From assembly GCA_963989245.1 (NCBI GenBank), contig OZ022339.1, positions 42,053,434-42,117,433 of the forward strand: DNA of 64,000 nt, in the 5' to 3' direction. Numbering within the stretch: the stretch's first letter is position 1; the number at the start of each line of letters is the position of its first letter. A program made the translations under genes and the position numbers. This DNA is from Nansenia antarctica (Eukaryota > Chordata > Actinopteri > Argentiniformes > Microstomatidae). The notes below the pieces were generated by a model. The model made no database searches and was not told the origin of the DNA. It saw only the letters and a list, made by a program, of their open reading frames with translations. Shown here piece by piece: positions 1-11,965 of the stretch.

Positions 1-1669
1 CGAAATCATGATGATTTAATTACAATTTCCATTACTCATTGTCAAATGCTCTACCATATTAACTGACTTCAGGTCTATAGAAAACCTTAGCTGTAGCTTT
101 GTCTAGTAACTCTTCCCGTCCATGCCCCCTTCATTGTTTGTGAATGAGCACTGTGTGTTATTCTCTTTCTTCATGCTGCCCCTACCAACAGGCTCTCTAA
201 TTGCTGTAGAGTGGTAGAACGCCGTAGCAGCTCTAGGGTTTTGAACAGACGTTGTCTCTAGTCACTGGTCTCAACCCAGTTCTGAGTTTTGCGTCTCAAA
301 GGAGCAAATAAGAACAGGTAATGATATCTGATCCTAGACCTGATCTCTGGGGCAACCCCTCCCTGAACCGTAGCTGGGAGTCTAGCCATGGTTGAACTAG
401 TATCAAGTTATCTTACTGGGTATGGGAGTGTGTGTGTGTGTGTGTGTGGGTGCACGTGCACACATGTGAGTGTGGAACTAGTAGTGCAGACAGGCCACAG
501 AGCTGTGGCGTTGAGCTGATAAGACTGGCAGCAGCTGGCACAGAGACGCAACCTCCTCTCCCTGCCAGTGGGTCTGTATCCAGGCAGCACATCCTGACAG
601 CGTGTTACCTAGAGGACAGCCAGAGGCCCATTAATATTCAGAGATGCAAAATGTCAGCAATGCTTCATAGAGACCACAAGTCAGTTAGCAGGCATGCAAT
701 GCGAAGTGTGCATATGTGTTTTAATTGGGTTTTACATACGGTAAGTGTGGATGGGATGTGTGCAGACTGTGTGCAGACAGACTGTATGTGTGTCAATGTG
801 TATGACAGTAACTCAGAGAGTGTTGCTATGACAACATTTACAGAATAATGAGCAGGGAAGTTTGAGCTGTACCAAAGCAACTGTTGCAAGCAGCCATATA
901 GTAACCTTAAAGTGAACTTTCAGTTCACCAGTGTAGCAGCGAAGTAAGCCCCAAGAAGACAACCACTGTTCCATTGTGTCACTCTGAAAGAATCTCTTCA
1001 GAATGTAACCTGATTTTTTTTCATATTTACCCTCAAATAAGTAAAAGAGAATAAATGAGCTAAACTTTTTGGAACTGCCAGCCCTATATATTATCGACAT
1101 AATGTTGTCAGATTAAATAAAGAAGAAGGCAGAAAACTCTGTGCGGACCCATTTTACTAGTAGTTGAACTACCATTTGGGTTTGAGATTTGTCTTTTTTT
1201 AACTCTCCTACTTATACTATATCTAATGACCTCACCACTCATAAAACTCCTCTCATCTAAAATCTCTCCCTCGCTTTGTTGCTGTGCAGTACTGGTTTGC
1301 CCCATGTATACAAAGAATAAGACAAAAGCCTTGGCCATAAATTACTCTGTGACAAGGAATCAGTAAATAAATCACCTTGGCGTGGCCTGCACACAGAGAG
1401 CATAATTCATTGTGTTCTCCAGAGGTTTAAACATTTAAGTAAGAACTTACAGTGTGGTGGAGAATGAATTGTATCTCCCAAAAATGCTCTGTTCTGTTGC
1501 ATGAAAATAATTGAATGAACAAAACACATGAATTGGAAGCTATTTTACCATACCATGGATGATTGAAGTGAACAACGTACCTGTTTTGTGTAATTCCTGT
1601 TTACCTTCAATCTCAATGACAATCAGTCCACGATTGCATAGCTAGACAAAAATTGAACAACAGTATTTA
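1..1669. other. Unassigned non-coding DNA with a short (TG)n tract
   Basis: A short TG microsatellite lies at about 428-448 and TG-rich text continues to about 820. The open frames here are short, low in complexity or rich in Cys/Val from TG repeats, and match no family I recognise. I see no splice-consistent exon series. Confidence 0.5.
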
Positions 1670-1960
1670 GTTAAATGTTACATTTCTTACTCAACAGTAA
1701 GAAAACAGAGCTCATGGTTGTGGCACCCAAGGCGCTGCTCCGGAAGGTTGGGGACTTCATCCTCGAGGTCGACGGCTGCTCCATCTCCCCATCCTCCGAA
1801 GTCCGAAACCTGGGCGTCATCCTGGACTCCACCCTCTCCTTCCACTCCCACCTTTTTCCACCTCAGAAACATTGCCAGATTACGACCTTCCCTCACTGAC
1901 TCCGTTGCCGAAACCCTCATCCACACCTTCGTCCCCTCCCGTCTGGACAAAAAAAAACTC
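1670..1960 (+). pseudogene. LINE (L2/CR1-like) reverse transcriptase fragment, frameshifted
   Basis: The plus strand encodes a piece of LINE ORF2 lying downstream of the RT catalytic core. The visible signature is a Lys-Thr-Glu motif (KTELMVVAPK) followed about 30 residues later by VRNLGVILDSTLSFHSH, the usual order in L2/CR1-type elements. The frame then shifts, and the continuation (RNIARLRPSLT, then ETLIHTFVPSRLD) is read in the next frame. The piece is much more GC-rich than its flanks, as expected for inserted LINE coding DNA. It is truncated at both ends and non-functional. L2 versus another CR1-group clade is not certain. Confidence 0.8.
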
Positions 1961-2659
1961 ATGTCAGTGCCAACATGGTGGAATAATGATGGCTGCCCTT
2001 CTACACAAGCAGTACTCCAAAATCAATTTCTTGCTTTGTGTAGTTATGGCTGCTATTATATTTGACTGTAATAATAATATGCCAGTCCAGATTGCAAAAT
2101 GTATTTGGCACGGATCCTAAATTCACAATGGGCCAGACCCAATGTAAAACAGTACAATTTGAATTCCTATAGGCTATACCAAACAGCTTTATATCGTACA
2201 GGTCTAAATTTGCAAAAGAAAACAAGCAGAAATAACATATTCATATGGGAGATATTATGTTGACAGTTCATCTAAACACCACAGTGGCAAATGCCGGCTT
2301 TCTTGATTCTTGTGAAACCATTATCTGAATGTTTAGCCAGCAGATAGTTTGGTTCTGCCTCTGTCTTCACAACGTTCCTGCGGGGAAGTTCTTGTCTGCC
2401 ACCTCAATTCTGTGGTAACTGGTTTCACGGCTCAATTCACATTTTCTGTTCCAACAACAGTTAGGTTCACATCATTCTTATCATTTTGGCACTTTCAGCT
2501 AATGTCAGTGATGCTGATCTGGTCCAAATCTGTAATGCACATGTACTGTATAATGGTTGTCCGGTTATAGCCCAGCTCCAGCCTGTTCTGGGGTAGCCCG
2601 TGATGTGGCCCAACTTAGAGGCTAGCCCCAAAACAGGTCCAACCCCAAACAGGTCCAGT

Positions 2660-3077
2660 GTAGGTACCGAAGTTGAATGGTTGTCAGAAGTCCTGCCATT
2701 ACTGATACGTATCACCGTATGATTGGCTGTGATGACGTTATACATTATGATTGGCTGCAGAGCTGTAAACAGAAGCCATCTGGGTTACAGGTGCGGGCTA
2801 GTTTGCTAACGTTGTTAGTATTAGGGTTAGGGTTAAGGTTAGGGTTAGGGTGGAGTTCACATTAACGTTAGCAAACAAGCCCGCTCCTGTAACCCAGATG
2901 GCTTCCGTTTACAGCTCTGCAGACTGCAGCCAATCATAATGTGTTACATCATCACGTTTACGGCTCTGCAACCAATCATAATGTGTTACGTCATCACAGC
3001 CAATCATACGGTGATACGTCATCAGTAATGGCAGGACCCCGTTCAACTGCTGACAACCGTTCAACTTTGGTACCTAC
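2660..3077. repeat. Fold-back (long inverted repeat) element with a telomere-like spacer
   Basis: The ends GTAGGTACC and GGTACCTAC begin two arms that read as reverse complements for over 150 bp. Both carry the same blocks in mirror order: a CAACnGTTCAAC-type block, GGCAGGAC-like, TGATACGTAT-like, CCAATCATA, a GAGCTGTAAAC block, CCCAGATGGCTT and TTTGCTAACG. The right arm is longer because a unit of about 40 bp around CCAATCATAATGTGTTAC is duplicated. The spacer at about 2818-2852 holds imperfect TTAGGG-type repeats. No ORF is present. This is a non-autonomous fold-back transposon or MITE; its superfamily is unclear. Confidence 0.8.
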
Positions 3078-3868
3078 AGCGGCCCAAAGTCTGTTACTAT
3101 CTGGGAGGACAATTTATATAGACCAATGATCTCTTTGTCTGTGGAAAAACAACAAACTACAGTATGTGAGAGACACTGAATGACAAGCTCAGTTTTCTTT
3201 CATCAACAGTTTGTAAAGGAGTGAAATATGTCCCATAAACAAGCACACACACGGACACACACACGCACTAAATGAATACTGGAGAAAAATAAACCTTCCA
3301 TCTCTGCTGGCTTAGTGTGTCCAAGTTCGGCCTTGGATGATAAATGGTGCTACATGGCTAAAGCATCATCAGGTACAGAAAGCATCAGCGATAAAGCGAC
3401 CAAGCTGGAGAGCAGACAAGCCACCACCAACCCTGTCCTTGTATTACAGGTGAACACACCAGTGCTATCTTGCAGGCGCATTGCTATTCAGACTGAGCCT
3501 CAAACGTATAGTGCCCAGAGCTCAGGGAGACACCGGGAACAATATTTCATTCGGACACCCGGAGCATGGTATGTGTACAGTATAGGGGTGGACACTAGAG
3601 GTGACAAAAGTGTACAATTGGGGACTGTGTGTGCAATTGCATGTCTTGGTTGACACATGGACAGAGTTTTTTTTTCTCCAGATTATGAATTATGTGAAAT
3701 ATGTGCAGATTGTAAGGTTGTATTCGTTGCTTTCAAATTATGTTTCATATATTGAAATCTGAAAATAGTTGAAGAAAATATGCTTATTTAAGTGTTGGTA
3801 CAACTCAAACCAAATACTTGAGAAACTCACTCTGAATCAAAACAGCTGCTAGTAGCTGGCAGCTAAAA
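3078..3868. other. Unassigned DNA; possible repeat at 3690-3850
   Basis: A 112-codon frame at 3315-3653 resembles nothing I know and is probably chance. The stretch at about 3710-3800 (a GCTTTCAAAT block, then ATTGAAATCTGAAA) is similar to 50060-50100, suggesting a low-copy or old interspersed repeat. Confidence 0.4.
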
Positions 3869-4065
3869 AGGAACATCTAACACACTATGAACATCTAACT
3901 GCATGTTTAGCACATCACAACATGCTGATAGAATATCAACATGCTAAAAACACATAACTACACACAATTACACACAGTCCTTTTTTTTTGCACGTCCTGA
4001 AACTAAAGTTTGTTTACAAGCCATGTATCACTTACCCAGTAGCCTACAGCAGACGATACAGTGAA
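3868..4065 (+). repeat. Unclassified interspersed repeat, copy 1
   Basis: Contains the ordered blocks GAACATCTAACTGCATG, CATCACAACATGCTGATAGA, ATGCTAAAAACACATA, CTGAAACTAAAGT, TTTACAAGCCATGTATCACT and AGTAGCCTAC. The same blocks occur in the same order at 5239-5450 and 26600-26760. No coding potential is visible. The class is unknown. Confidence 0.75.
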
Positions 4066-4149
4066 TCAAATCCACAAATTATAAGTATTTAGTGATCCTA
4101 AAGCTGTTGTTTGTTTCTGCAACAAAGTTGGAAGAGGAAAAGTATTATA

Positions 4150-5031
4150 GATACTGGAGGTTGAATGTTTCATTATTAAATAATCCAGATAAATAATTAA
4201 GTAATTATTTGGAACATAATGATAATGAAGAAGACTTGTTATATACAGTTTGGGAGAAAGCAAAGGTAGTTCTTAGGGGGGAAATGATAGCTCTCTCCTC
4301 GACATTGAAAAAAGAATGTCACAATTAGATTCAGAAAATTGCATACAGAAATTGGAACAAGAACACAAAAGGACAAATAATGAAACCACCCTGAAAGCTC
4401 TTGGTCAGTACAGACAAAATTGTAATGATTTATTGACATATAAAGCTGAAGGCAGTTCATGATTCTCTAATCAGAGATACTACGAGTCAGGAAACAGAGC
4501 AAGTCGGCTACTAGCATTTCAGTTGCGTAAAGCACAAGCAACCCGGATACATCCGAAGATTGTGAGTCCCTCCAAGAAAGAAATGGTGTCTCACCCTAAA
4601 GGTATAGCGGAAGCCTTTTCTGTTTATTATAAGGCACTGTATGACTCATAAGTGATATAAAATAAAAATCAGGAAAAATTAGAACCTTACTTGGTAGACT
4701 GAATCTATCGTGAAGTGTCAAGTTCAAGTGTCGAAAGCAATGGTAGAACCAATCACAGAGGAGGACATTGAAGAAGTTATAAAGAATTAGAAAAACAGTA
4801 AATCCCCAGGGATAGACAGGTACCCGGGGTAGTTTTACAAATGTTTTAGGGAGGAGATCACACCAATTTTGAGTATTTAATTACTCTTTTAAGGAGAATC
4901 AACCTCCCAAAACATGGTCTGAAGCAATAATCTCTGTGATTCCCTAGGATGGGAAAGACCCTACAAATTGTGCTTCATACAGAGATGGCTATATTTGGAA
5001 CATACACTTGAGAAAATGGATTCAGATTTTA
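4150..5031 (+). pseudogene. L1-like LINE ORF2 relic (linker and start of RT region)
   Basis: The plus strand reads as a decayed L1 ORF2 segment. Visible pieces include LLYTVWEKAKVVLRGEMIA (the helical stretch between endonuclease and RT in L1), then RYYESGNRASRLLAFQLRKA, then HPKGIAEAFSVYYKALYDS, and a degenerate EEDIEEVIKN-like block followed by KSPGID, the usual entry to the RT domain. There are several stop codons and frameshifts. The relic stops exactly where a piggyBac terminus begins (TTAA at 5032-5035). It is an old, 5'-truncated insertion with no function. The L1 assignment rests on this order of motifs; the subfamily is unknown. Confidence 0.8.
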
Positions 5032-5035
5032 TTAA

Positions 5036-5238
5036 CACTAGAACTGCCAGAGGGCGTCGTATACCTAAAACCGCCAACGGGTCAAATTGACGTCTGTGCC
5101 TGGCTACGGCATTTCTGGTATCCGAGCCTACAACAAAATGTCATTGTATTAAGGCATTGTGTTCACAAATGAATATTTCAAGTCATAAAATGGTGTTGGT
5201 CCTCTTGTTTTATAATTTAAGTATCTTTGACAACTTAC
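5036..5238 (+). mobile_element. piggyBac left-end fragment
   Basis: Starts next to TTAA with CACTAGAACTGCCAGAGGGC and contains the subterminal block GGGTCAAATTGACGTC. It matches the left end of the larger piggyBac at 9988 for about 200 bp and then breaks into the unclassified repeat at 5239. The right terminus is missing. Confidence 0.85.
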
Positions 5239-5450
5239 TTTGAACATCTAACTGCATGTTTAGCACATCACAACACGCTGATAGAACATCAACATGCTAA
5301 AAACACATATCTACACATAATTAGATGATCACACAGTCCTTGCTTTTGAACATGTCCTGAAACTAAAGTTTGTTTACAAGCTATGTATCACTTACCAGTA
5401 GCCTACGGCAGATAAGTATTTAGTGATAAAACTAAAACTATTGTTTGTTA
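5239..5450 (+). repeat. Unclassified interspersed repeat, copy 2
   Basis: Same block order as copies at 3868 and 26600, including CTAACTGCATGTTTAGCACA and TTTACAAGCTATGTATCACT. It directly abuts the broken piggyBac end, so its insertion, or a deletion, removed the rest of that transposon. Confidence 0.75.
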
Positions 5451-8105
5451 TATCGAGTGGCTCTTCAACATTACTTTCGTAATATGCAAAAACACAGAAA
5501 ACATTTGTTTTTTTAAAAAGAAGGTTTTTGTTCATTTGCGCAACTTAAGGATTGCCGGCATGAGGCTGGATGTTGAGGATGTGGATGTTGAGAAGCAAAT
5601 TTACTGTACTCTACACATTTCTATACATTTGAATACAATGATTTATCCATGCTGTAAGACTTCCTATGAGGCACACACATATAACTAATTGTAAGTTAAG
5701 ATAAGCATGTACAATAATGTCATATCATATGTTATGTATGTCTAAAATACAGTTTTTGTTTTCAGCTGACTATGGCTGATAGTAGATCAGAATTATAATG
5801 AGATGATAGGACATTACAATGTAGTCATGCATACTTATACAAAGTGTTATAATGCACCATGAATGCACTATAACTGTATGCCAGAATAGATAGACAGCCT
5901 GGTATCCAGATGTCTGTGTGACTTAGCTAGCTTCTAGGCTGAAGAATACAACTTGTTGATAAAAGATACCAAAATCAAACTCGTCCTGCTACAGACTGCA
6001 TTATCAGATGCAAGGTTCTGTGGCCCTACATGTGTAACTACAAAATTGATGCACAGCCCTTCACAATATCAGCAAAACCTGAAGCATTATTGTGTCAGAA
6101 TAGGACAACTTCTTTGCTTACAGTGATACCAGCCTATCATTTAGATTTTCTGATTGATTTTCAGACAAACATTGTTGCTCCTGGAGAGGCTAATAAGTCT
6201 TTAATATCGATCCACTACTTGGATTTTTGTAGTAGTGCATATCTTTTTTCCCCCTTTCTTCTCTTAGAATGCACAATAGTTATTGTGTCATTACCCAGAA
6301 ATGGTCATTGTCTAAATGGCAGACAACAATCCATAGGCCTGTAAAGCAACAACAAATACATCAGAGTTGCTGTCAGATGCATGACAGGGTGTCTGGAGCT
6401 ACTGATTGTAACGCATCTGCAAGAGGTCATTATGAATGTCTCTCATCTCTTCCTCGATTGATTATGGCCCAAATGTTGCCCTTTAAGATCATAATGAGTC
6501 ACATCCCATGTCAATAAACTCTCAAAATTGTTAGCCATCCATCACTCCACAGAGGTTAGGATATGGACATTTGTATGAGATCCATCAGGGTTGGTGTTCG
6601 CCTTGGATATTTGTTTGGCTCACTTCAAATACGTCCTTTCCACTAACGCCAACCTAGTTCTAGTTCTGTGCTGGTGCTAGTGGCGGTTCGCAGTTGGTTC
6701 AACTTGCAAACCTTCTAAGAACGGGTTTGCTTTTTCACGGGCTAGAGCGCATTACGTCACTGTATATGTTTCCGCTTTCGCCAACTTCAAGCACAACAAC
6801 AACAATAGAATAATACAACAATAACATATTTGTGCTGCTCGTTGTCATTGCTATGTTGTAAACTACCTCTCTAGGTCGATATAACTAGCTACCTAGCATC
6901 GACTATGTTGGTATTGATCACATTGCAGTTAAACAAATCTAATCAATTAATGATATATTTTTGCTGGTCATGGTAATTCCGCCCCCAGCCCCTATCGTAA
7001 GTGGTTCTAGGTTCTAGAGCAGCCAAGGTACCACTCTGGCCAGTTTTCCTGGCCGAGAGCTGGTTCTTTTGCTGTTGAAACGCGAAGAACTCGTTTAGTG
7101 GTCCAAAGCTTATGGTTTATTTTATTTCCACAGAAGCCCATTCTCTAATCTGTTCATACAAAGACAAGAGATTATATTCTGGGTCCCAAGATTATACAAA
7201 GCCAATCACTTGTCAGTGTCCTACGTGTTCTCATTAATGCCATCATTACAGTAATTAACCGAAAAGCGAAAGAAAAAAAATTAGCCCACATGGATCCACT
7301 TAATTACTCCAAACACTCCATGGAAGACATTGTAGACAAGATGCAGTCAGTCAACTAAAACACAATGATGCCTTACAATGTGGGTGGTTTATGCCTACAC
7401 TTTCGATTTGAGACAATACAAATGCAATAGACACTGGCATAACATAAATGCCACCACCACACAATAACAGCAGCTGTCGTAATTACATTTTTTATGATCT
7501 CTGCAAATAAGAGAACATGTAGAGCTTGGCATGAACACACATTTATCCAAATGGCCTAGGTTTAGGCTATGCTGTACTACAGTTTACATTGAGGATCTGT
7601 AGTGATAGCTTGGTTAAGAAACAAAGTCACACAAATAGTCATACTGTACACTCTAGTCTACAAACAGTGCTGGCCAACCAAGTTATCTGATAAAACATTC
7701 TGTCTATATATAATATAGCAAGGCAAAGCGGCTTGCTATATTATAAAAATGGCAAAGTGGCTATCTGTATTTTCATATAACAAATCAATATTGTTATGTA
7801 AGTATTTTTTTGAGGCTGACTTTCTGTGCGGTCATCGTAAGGACAACAAATGTGGTATATCAGTTGAAGTTGAGTGCCAGTGCCTTTCATTTTGACTTTA
7901 TCTGTCTCTTTTTTCCCCTTCAGACACAGAGAACAGAAGTGTGAATGGTAAAGCAGTGATATATCTCAGGCTGTGAGAAAAGAAGGCCAGTTTATCAGTC
8001 ACTCCTGAGATAAAGACAGAAAATCTATGACAAAAGAGACGGCGGGGAGGGAACACACACCAGCTGGGCCTGTGATAATGTCTCAAATTTGACAGCCAAC
8101 TGAGG

Positions 8106-8146
<41 letters not shown>

Positions 8147-8325
8147 ATTCACTCACTCTCACACACATACAATCTGGGTCTTTCTTGTCTGTGTTGTCTC
8201 ATCGCAACCATTTATGCTGTGTATGACACTGTAAGAAGTGTATGCAGGAGAATGCATGCCTATTTAAATGACAGTATATTGTACTGAGAAAGAAAGTTGA
8301 TCACATTGGCATTTTTTCAGTGTAT
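5451..8325. other. Unassigned AT-rich DNA with a (CA)n microsatellite
   Basis: No gene is recognised. Frames at 6030-6344 and 6269-6517 are short and without known domains. The block at about 6630-7110 is GC-richer and may be an old DNA transposon, but its ends do not pair convincingly. A (CA)n tract lies at about 8110-8144. Confidence 0.4.
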
Positions 8326-9263
8326 TACAGTTTTTTTTCATTATTTAAATGAATTATTGAAACTGACACTCATAGAGCAAAGCCTCAGCTGAAGTCTCTA
8401 AAACTCTAAACACATTTTCTGCTTTGCACCCAATTTGCAACTCAACATGACACTTTTTGCAACACACTGCATACGGTACTCTCCCTAAGATGCAGGAATC
8501 TGACATAAAGTCAGATGTTTGTCATTTCAAAACACTGCCAATCAAAATGCCATAACCATGGACCAATTGGCCAACACACTTACCATCTGACCAAAGACCA
8601 CGTTGCTTAATTGTCGACTTATCAATCAGGATTTAAACACTATAAAAAAGACCACAGGTGAGTATCTTTTTTTTTACTTCGACAGAAATATCGGAATTTA
8701 ATAGCTAAGTTGTAAAATGATTTGGGGGCCCAATACCTTTAGCTAGCTAAAGTAACTAGCTTACTATTGTTGTCTTGGCAGTTGGTAAAAGAACAGGTTG
8801 GTAAAAGAACAGGATCATCTGAAGCTACAATACTGGGACCATTCATGACTGGGCTACAGGCAGTCAAATACAGCTCTGTCAGGTTTGTTATGTTCGATTC
8901 ATAAACATTTTGTTTCAACAGTATATTTGTATTTCTGCGCATATTTCTGTAGACTTGAACAATCTCTTGCAGAGTTCTCTACATACAGAACTTTTTTATT
9001 ATGACTAAGCTCACCAAAGATGAAAGTACTTTTGAGTGAGCAGAACAGTGTGTAGTTGGTTGGACAAAAATCTGGTAAAGTGTGAGCCATTTGGTGCAAA
9101 AGGTTGATTTTGAAGTGTTTATGTAGTTTTGAACGCAGAGCTTAATTTTGCAAGATATGAGGTGTTTTGCACTTTGGGTATGTGGTTTTGTGAATTGCGT
9201 TAGTGTTTTGAGAAAATTACCCCATTTTTCAAAAATGTGTGTTAGCAATTGAAAAAAACTGTA
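8326..9263. mobile_element. Non-autonomous DNA transposon with TACAGTTTTT-type inverted ends
   Basis: The left end TACAGTTTTTTTTC and right end GAAAAAAACTGTA are inverted, with TA at the boundary. The interior is rich in motifs such as CTAACAC and TTTTGCAA near the ends, as is the related element at 20874-24839. No transposase is visible. A TA target suggests the Tc1/mariner-IS630 group, but that is inference. Confidence 0.6.
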
Positions 9264-9983
9264 ATTCACTCAGAGCACCTGGAGCAAACTATGGTGTGTG
9301 AACTTTTCTCAAACAGTATATTGTACTATATTGTTTCAAAGCAATTGAAACTGGCTTGAAAACATTGGGGGAAAGAATGTGGAATCACCAGATCAGGCAA
9401 TTGGTAATAATGTAATGCTGGATGTGCATACAGTACCTGAAATCATACAGTAGATGTGAGGATGAATGGGTCAAACTAATATTAGTACATTATTAGTACA
9501 TTGTGCGTACGTAGTACACTTCAGTTGCTCAGGATCTTTCTGTGTGTAGGAACAGGTTCGCTGTACTCTGCACACTAGAGTGGAGGACACATGAGTGTTG
9601 GAGCTCATCCAAACATCCATTCACAAGTCATTGTAAGTCGGGGCAGGGATCTCTCACAGAGCATGTTATCACATGACACCCTATCATGGCATTTCCACTG
9701 GTCAGTGGGGAAGGTGTTCAAAAGTTTGATTGACAGTGGACACCGTGGAGCTCTGAAGCAGAGGGCAGTGTCATTAGCATTGCTCTCTCTGCTTTCTTTT
9801 GATTCTTTTATTTCCCCTCTCTCTCACTCATCTACTCCCTTTGCACCTTTTGACTGTTGTGATAAACTGAGGACAGAAGGAAAGGTGATTATACATTCCG
9901 AGCTCAAAGAGTTCATGAAGAATTTAGCTGGATCAAATAAGAGAGGCTATGTGGCAATCACAGGGGAAAAGTACACACCCAAA
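9264..9983. other. Unassigned DNA between transposons
   Basis: The only longer frame (9591-10070, plus) runs out of this region into the piggyBac terminus and has no known domain, so I do not call it a gene. Confidence 0.4.
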
Positions 9984-10397
9984 TTAACACTAGAACCGCC
10001 AGAGGGCGCCTTATACCTAAAACCGCCAACGGGTCAAATTGACGTCTGTGCCTGGCTACGGCATTTCTAGTATCCGAGCCTACAACAAAATGTACTCTGT
10101 CATTGTATTAAGGCATTGTGTTCACAAATGAATATTTCAAGTCATAAAATGGTGTTGGTCCTCTTGTTTTAGAATTTAAGTATCTTTGACAACACTCATC
10201 GCTTTGCCTGTACGTCAATGTAAATCAGTCAAAAATAACATTGGAAATGGGTAGGCTATTAGAAGAATATTTGGGTGGTGTGATAGGCGTAAAACGTAAT
10301 TCACCACGTAAAAAGACTAAATTAACAAAGTACCTACCCCAAATGGACCATAATAACCACAGCATCGGCCTATGTTGCAACAGAATGTGACGAAAGA

Positions 10398-10485
10398 AAG
10401 CGCGCCTCCTGGGATGTCTCAGTCGCTGAGCTGAAGGCATTTATTGCTCTGCTATATGTGAGGGGTGGATACTGCCGGAAAAAAC
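10398..10485 (+). pseudogene. piggyBac transposase fragment (upstream piece)
   Basis: Plus-strand translation gives a piece with the motif VAELKAFIALLYVRGGY, typical of the start of the piggyBac DDE domain (DDE_Tnp_1_7). It runs into the tandem array at the 17-bp sequence ATACTGCCGGAAAAAAC (10469-10485). An apparent extra C within this sequence shifts the frame relative to the downstream piece. The N-terminal part is not recognisable. Non-functional. Confidence 0.8.
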
Positions 10486-11011
10486 TCCATAACTAGGGTT
10501 CCACTCCATAACTAGGGTACCACTCCATAACTAGGGTTCCACTCCATAACTACGGTTCCACTCCAGAACTAGGGTTCCACTCCAGAACTAGGGTTCCACT
10601 CCAGAACTAGGGTTCCACTCCATAACTAGGGTACACACACACAAACACACACACACACAGGTGCCTCGGGTTCCACTCCATACCTAGGGTTCCACTCCAT
10701 AACTAGGGTTCCACTCCATAACTAGGGTTCCACTCCATAACTAGGGTTCCACTCCAGAACTAGGGTTCCACTCCATAACTAGGGTTCCACTCCATAACTA
10801 GGGTTCCACTCCAGAACTAGGGTTCCACTCCATAACTAGGGTTCCACTCCAGAACTAGGGTTCCACTCCATAACTAGGGTTCCACTCCATACCTAGGGTT
10901 CCACTCCATAACTAGGGTTCCACTCCATAACTAGGGTTCCACTCCATAACTAGGGTACCACTCCATAACTAGGGTTCCACTCCATAACTAGGGTTCCACT
11001 CCAGAACTAGG

Positions 11012-11056
<45 letters not shown>

Positions 11057-11332
11057 GGTGCCTCGGGTTCCACTCCATAACTAGGGTTCCATTCCATAAC
11101 TAGGGTTCCACTCCATAACTAGGGTTCCACTCCATACCTAGGGTTCCACTCCATAACTAGGGTTCCACTCCATAACTAGGGTTCCACTCCATAACTAGGG
11201 TACCACTCCATAACTAGGGTTCCACTCCATAACTAGGGTTCCACTCCAGAAATAGGGTTCCACTCCATAACTAGGGTTCCACTCCAGAACTAGGGTTCCA
11301 CTCCAGAACTAGGGTTCCACTCCATAACTAGG

Positions 11333-11374
<42 letters not shown>

Positions 11375-11932
11375 CTCGGGTTCCACTCCATAACTAGGGT
11401 TCCACTCCATAACTAGGGTTCCACTCCAGAACTAGGGTTCCACTCCATAACTAGGGTTCCACTCCATAACTAGGGTTCCACTCCATACCTAGGGTTCCAC
11501 TCCATAACTAGGGTTCCACTCCATAACTAGGGTTCCACTCCATAACTAGGGTTCCACTCCATACCTAGGGTTCCACTCCATAACTAGGGTTCCACTCCAT
11601 AACTAGGGTTCCACTCCATAACTAGGGTTCCACTCCAGAACTAGGGTTCCACTCCAGAACTAGGGTTCCACTCCATAACTAGGGTTCCACTCCATAACTA
11701 GGGTTCCACTCCAGAACTAGGGTTCCACTCCAGAACTAGGGTTCCACTCCATAACTAGGGTTCCACTCCATACCTAGGGTTCCACTCCATAACTAGGGTT
11801 CCACTCCATAATTAGGGTTCCACTCCAGAACTAGGGTTCCACTCCATAACTAGGGTTCCACTCCATAACTAGGGTTCCACTCCATAACTAGGGTTCCACT
11901 CCAGAACTAGGGTTCCACTCCATAACTAGGGT

Positions 11933-11965
<33 letters not shown>

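Noticed and set aside
432..848. 138-codon plus frame
   Set aside because: TG-rich text, no domain, no splice or promoter context.
3315..3653. 112-codon plus frame
   Set aside because: No recognisable domain, ordinary composition for chance, no neighbouring exon signals.
6630..7110. Possible hAT-like MITE with CCACTAA-type ends
   Set aside because: The proposed ends (TTCCACTAACG and GGACCACTAAACG inverted) pair over only about 8 bp and no target duplication was found.
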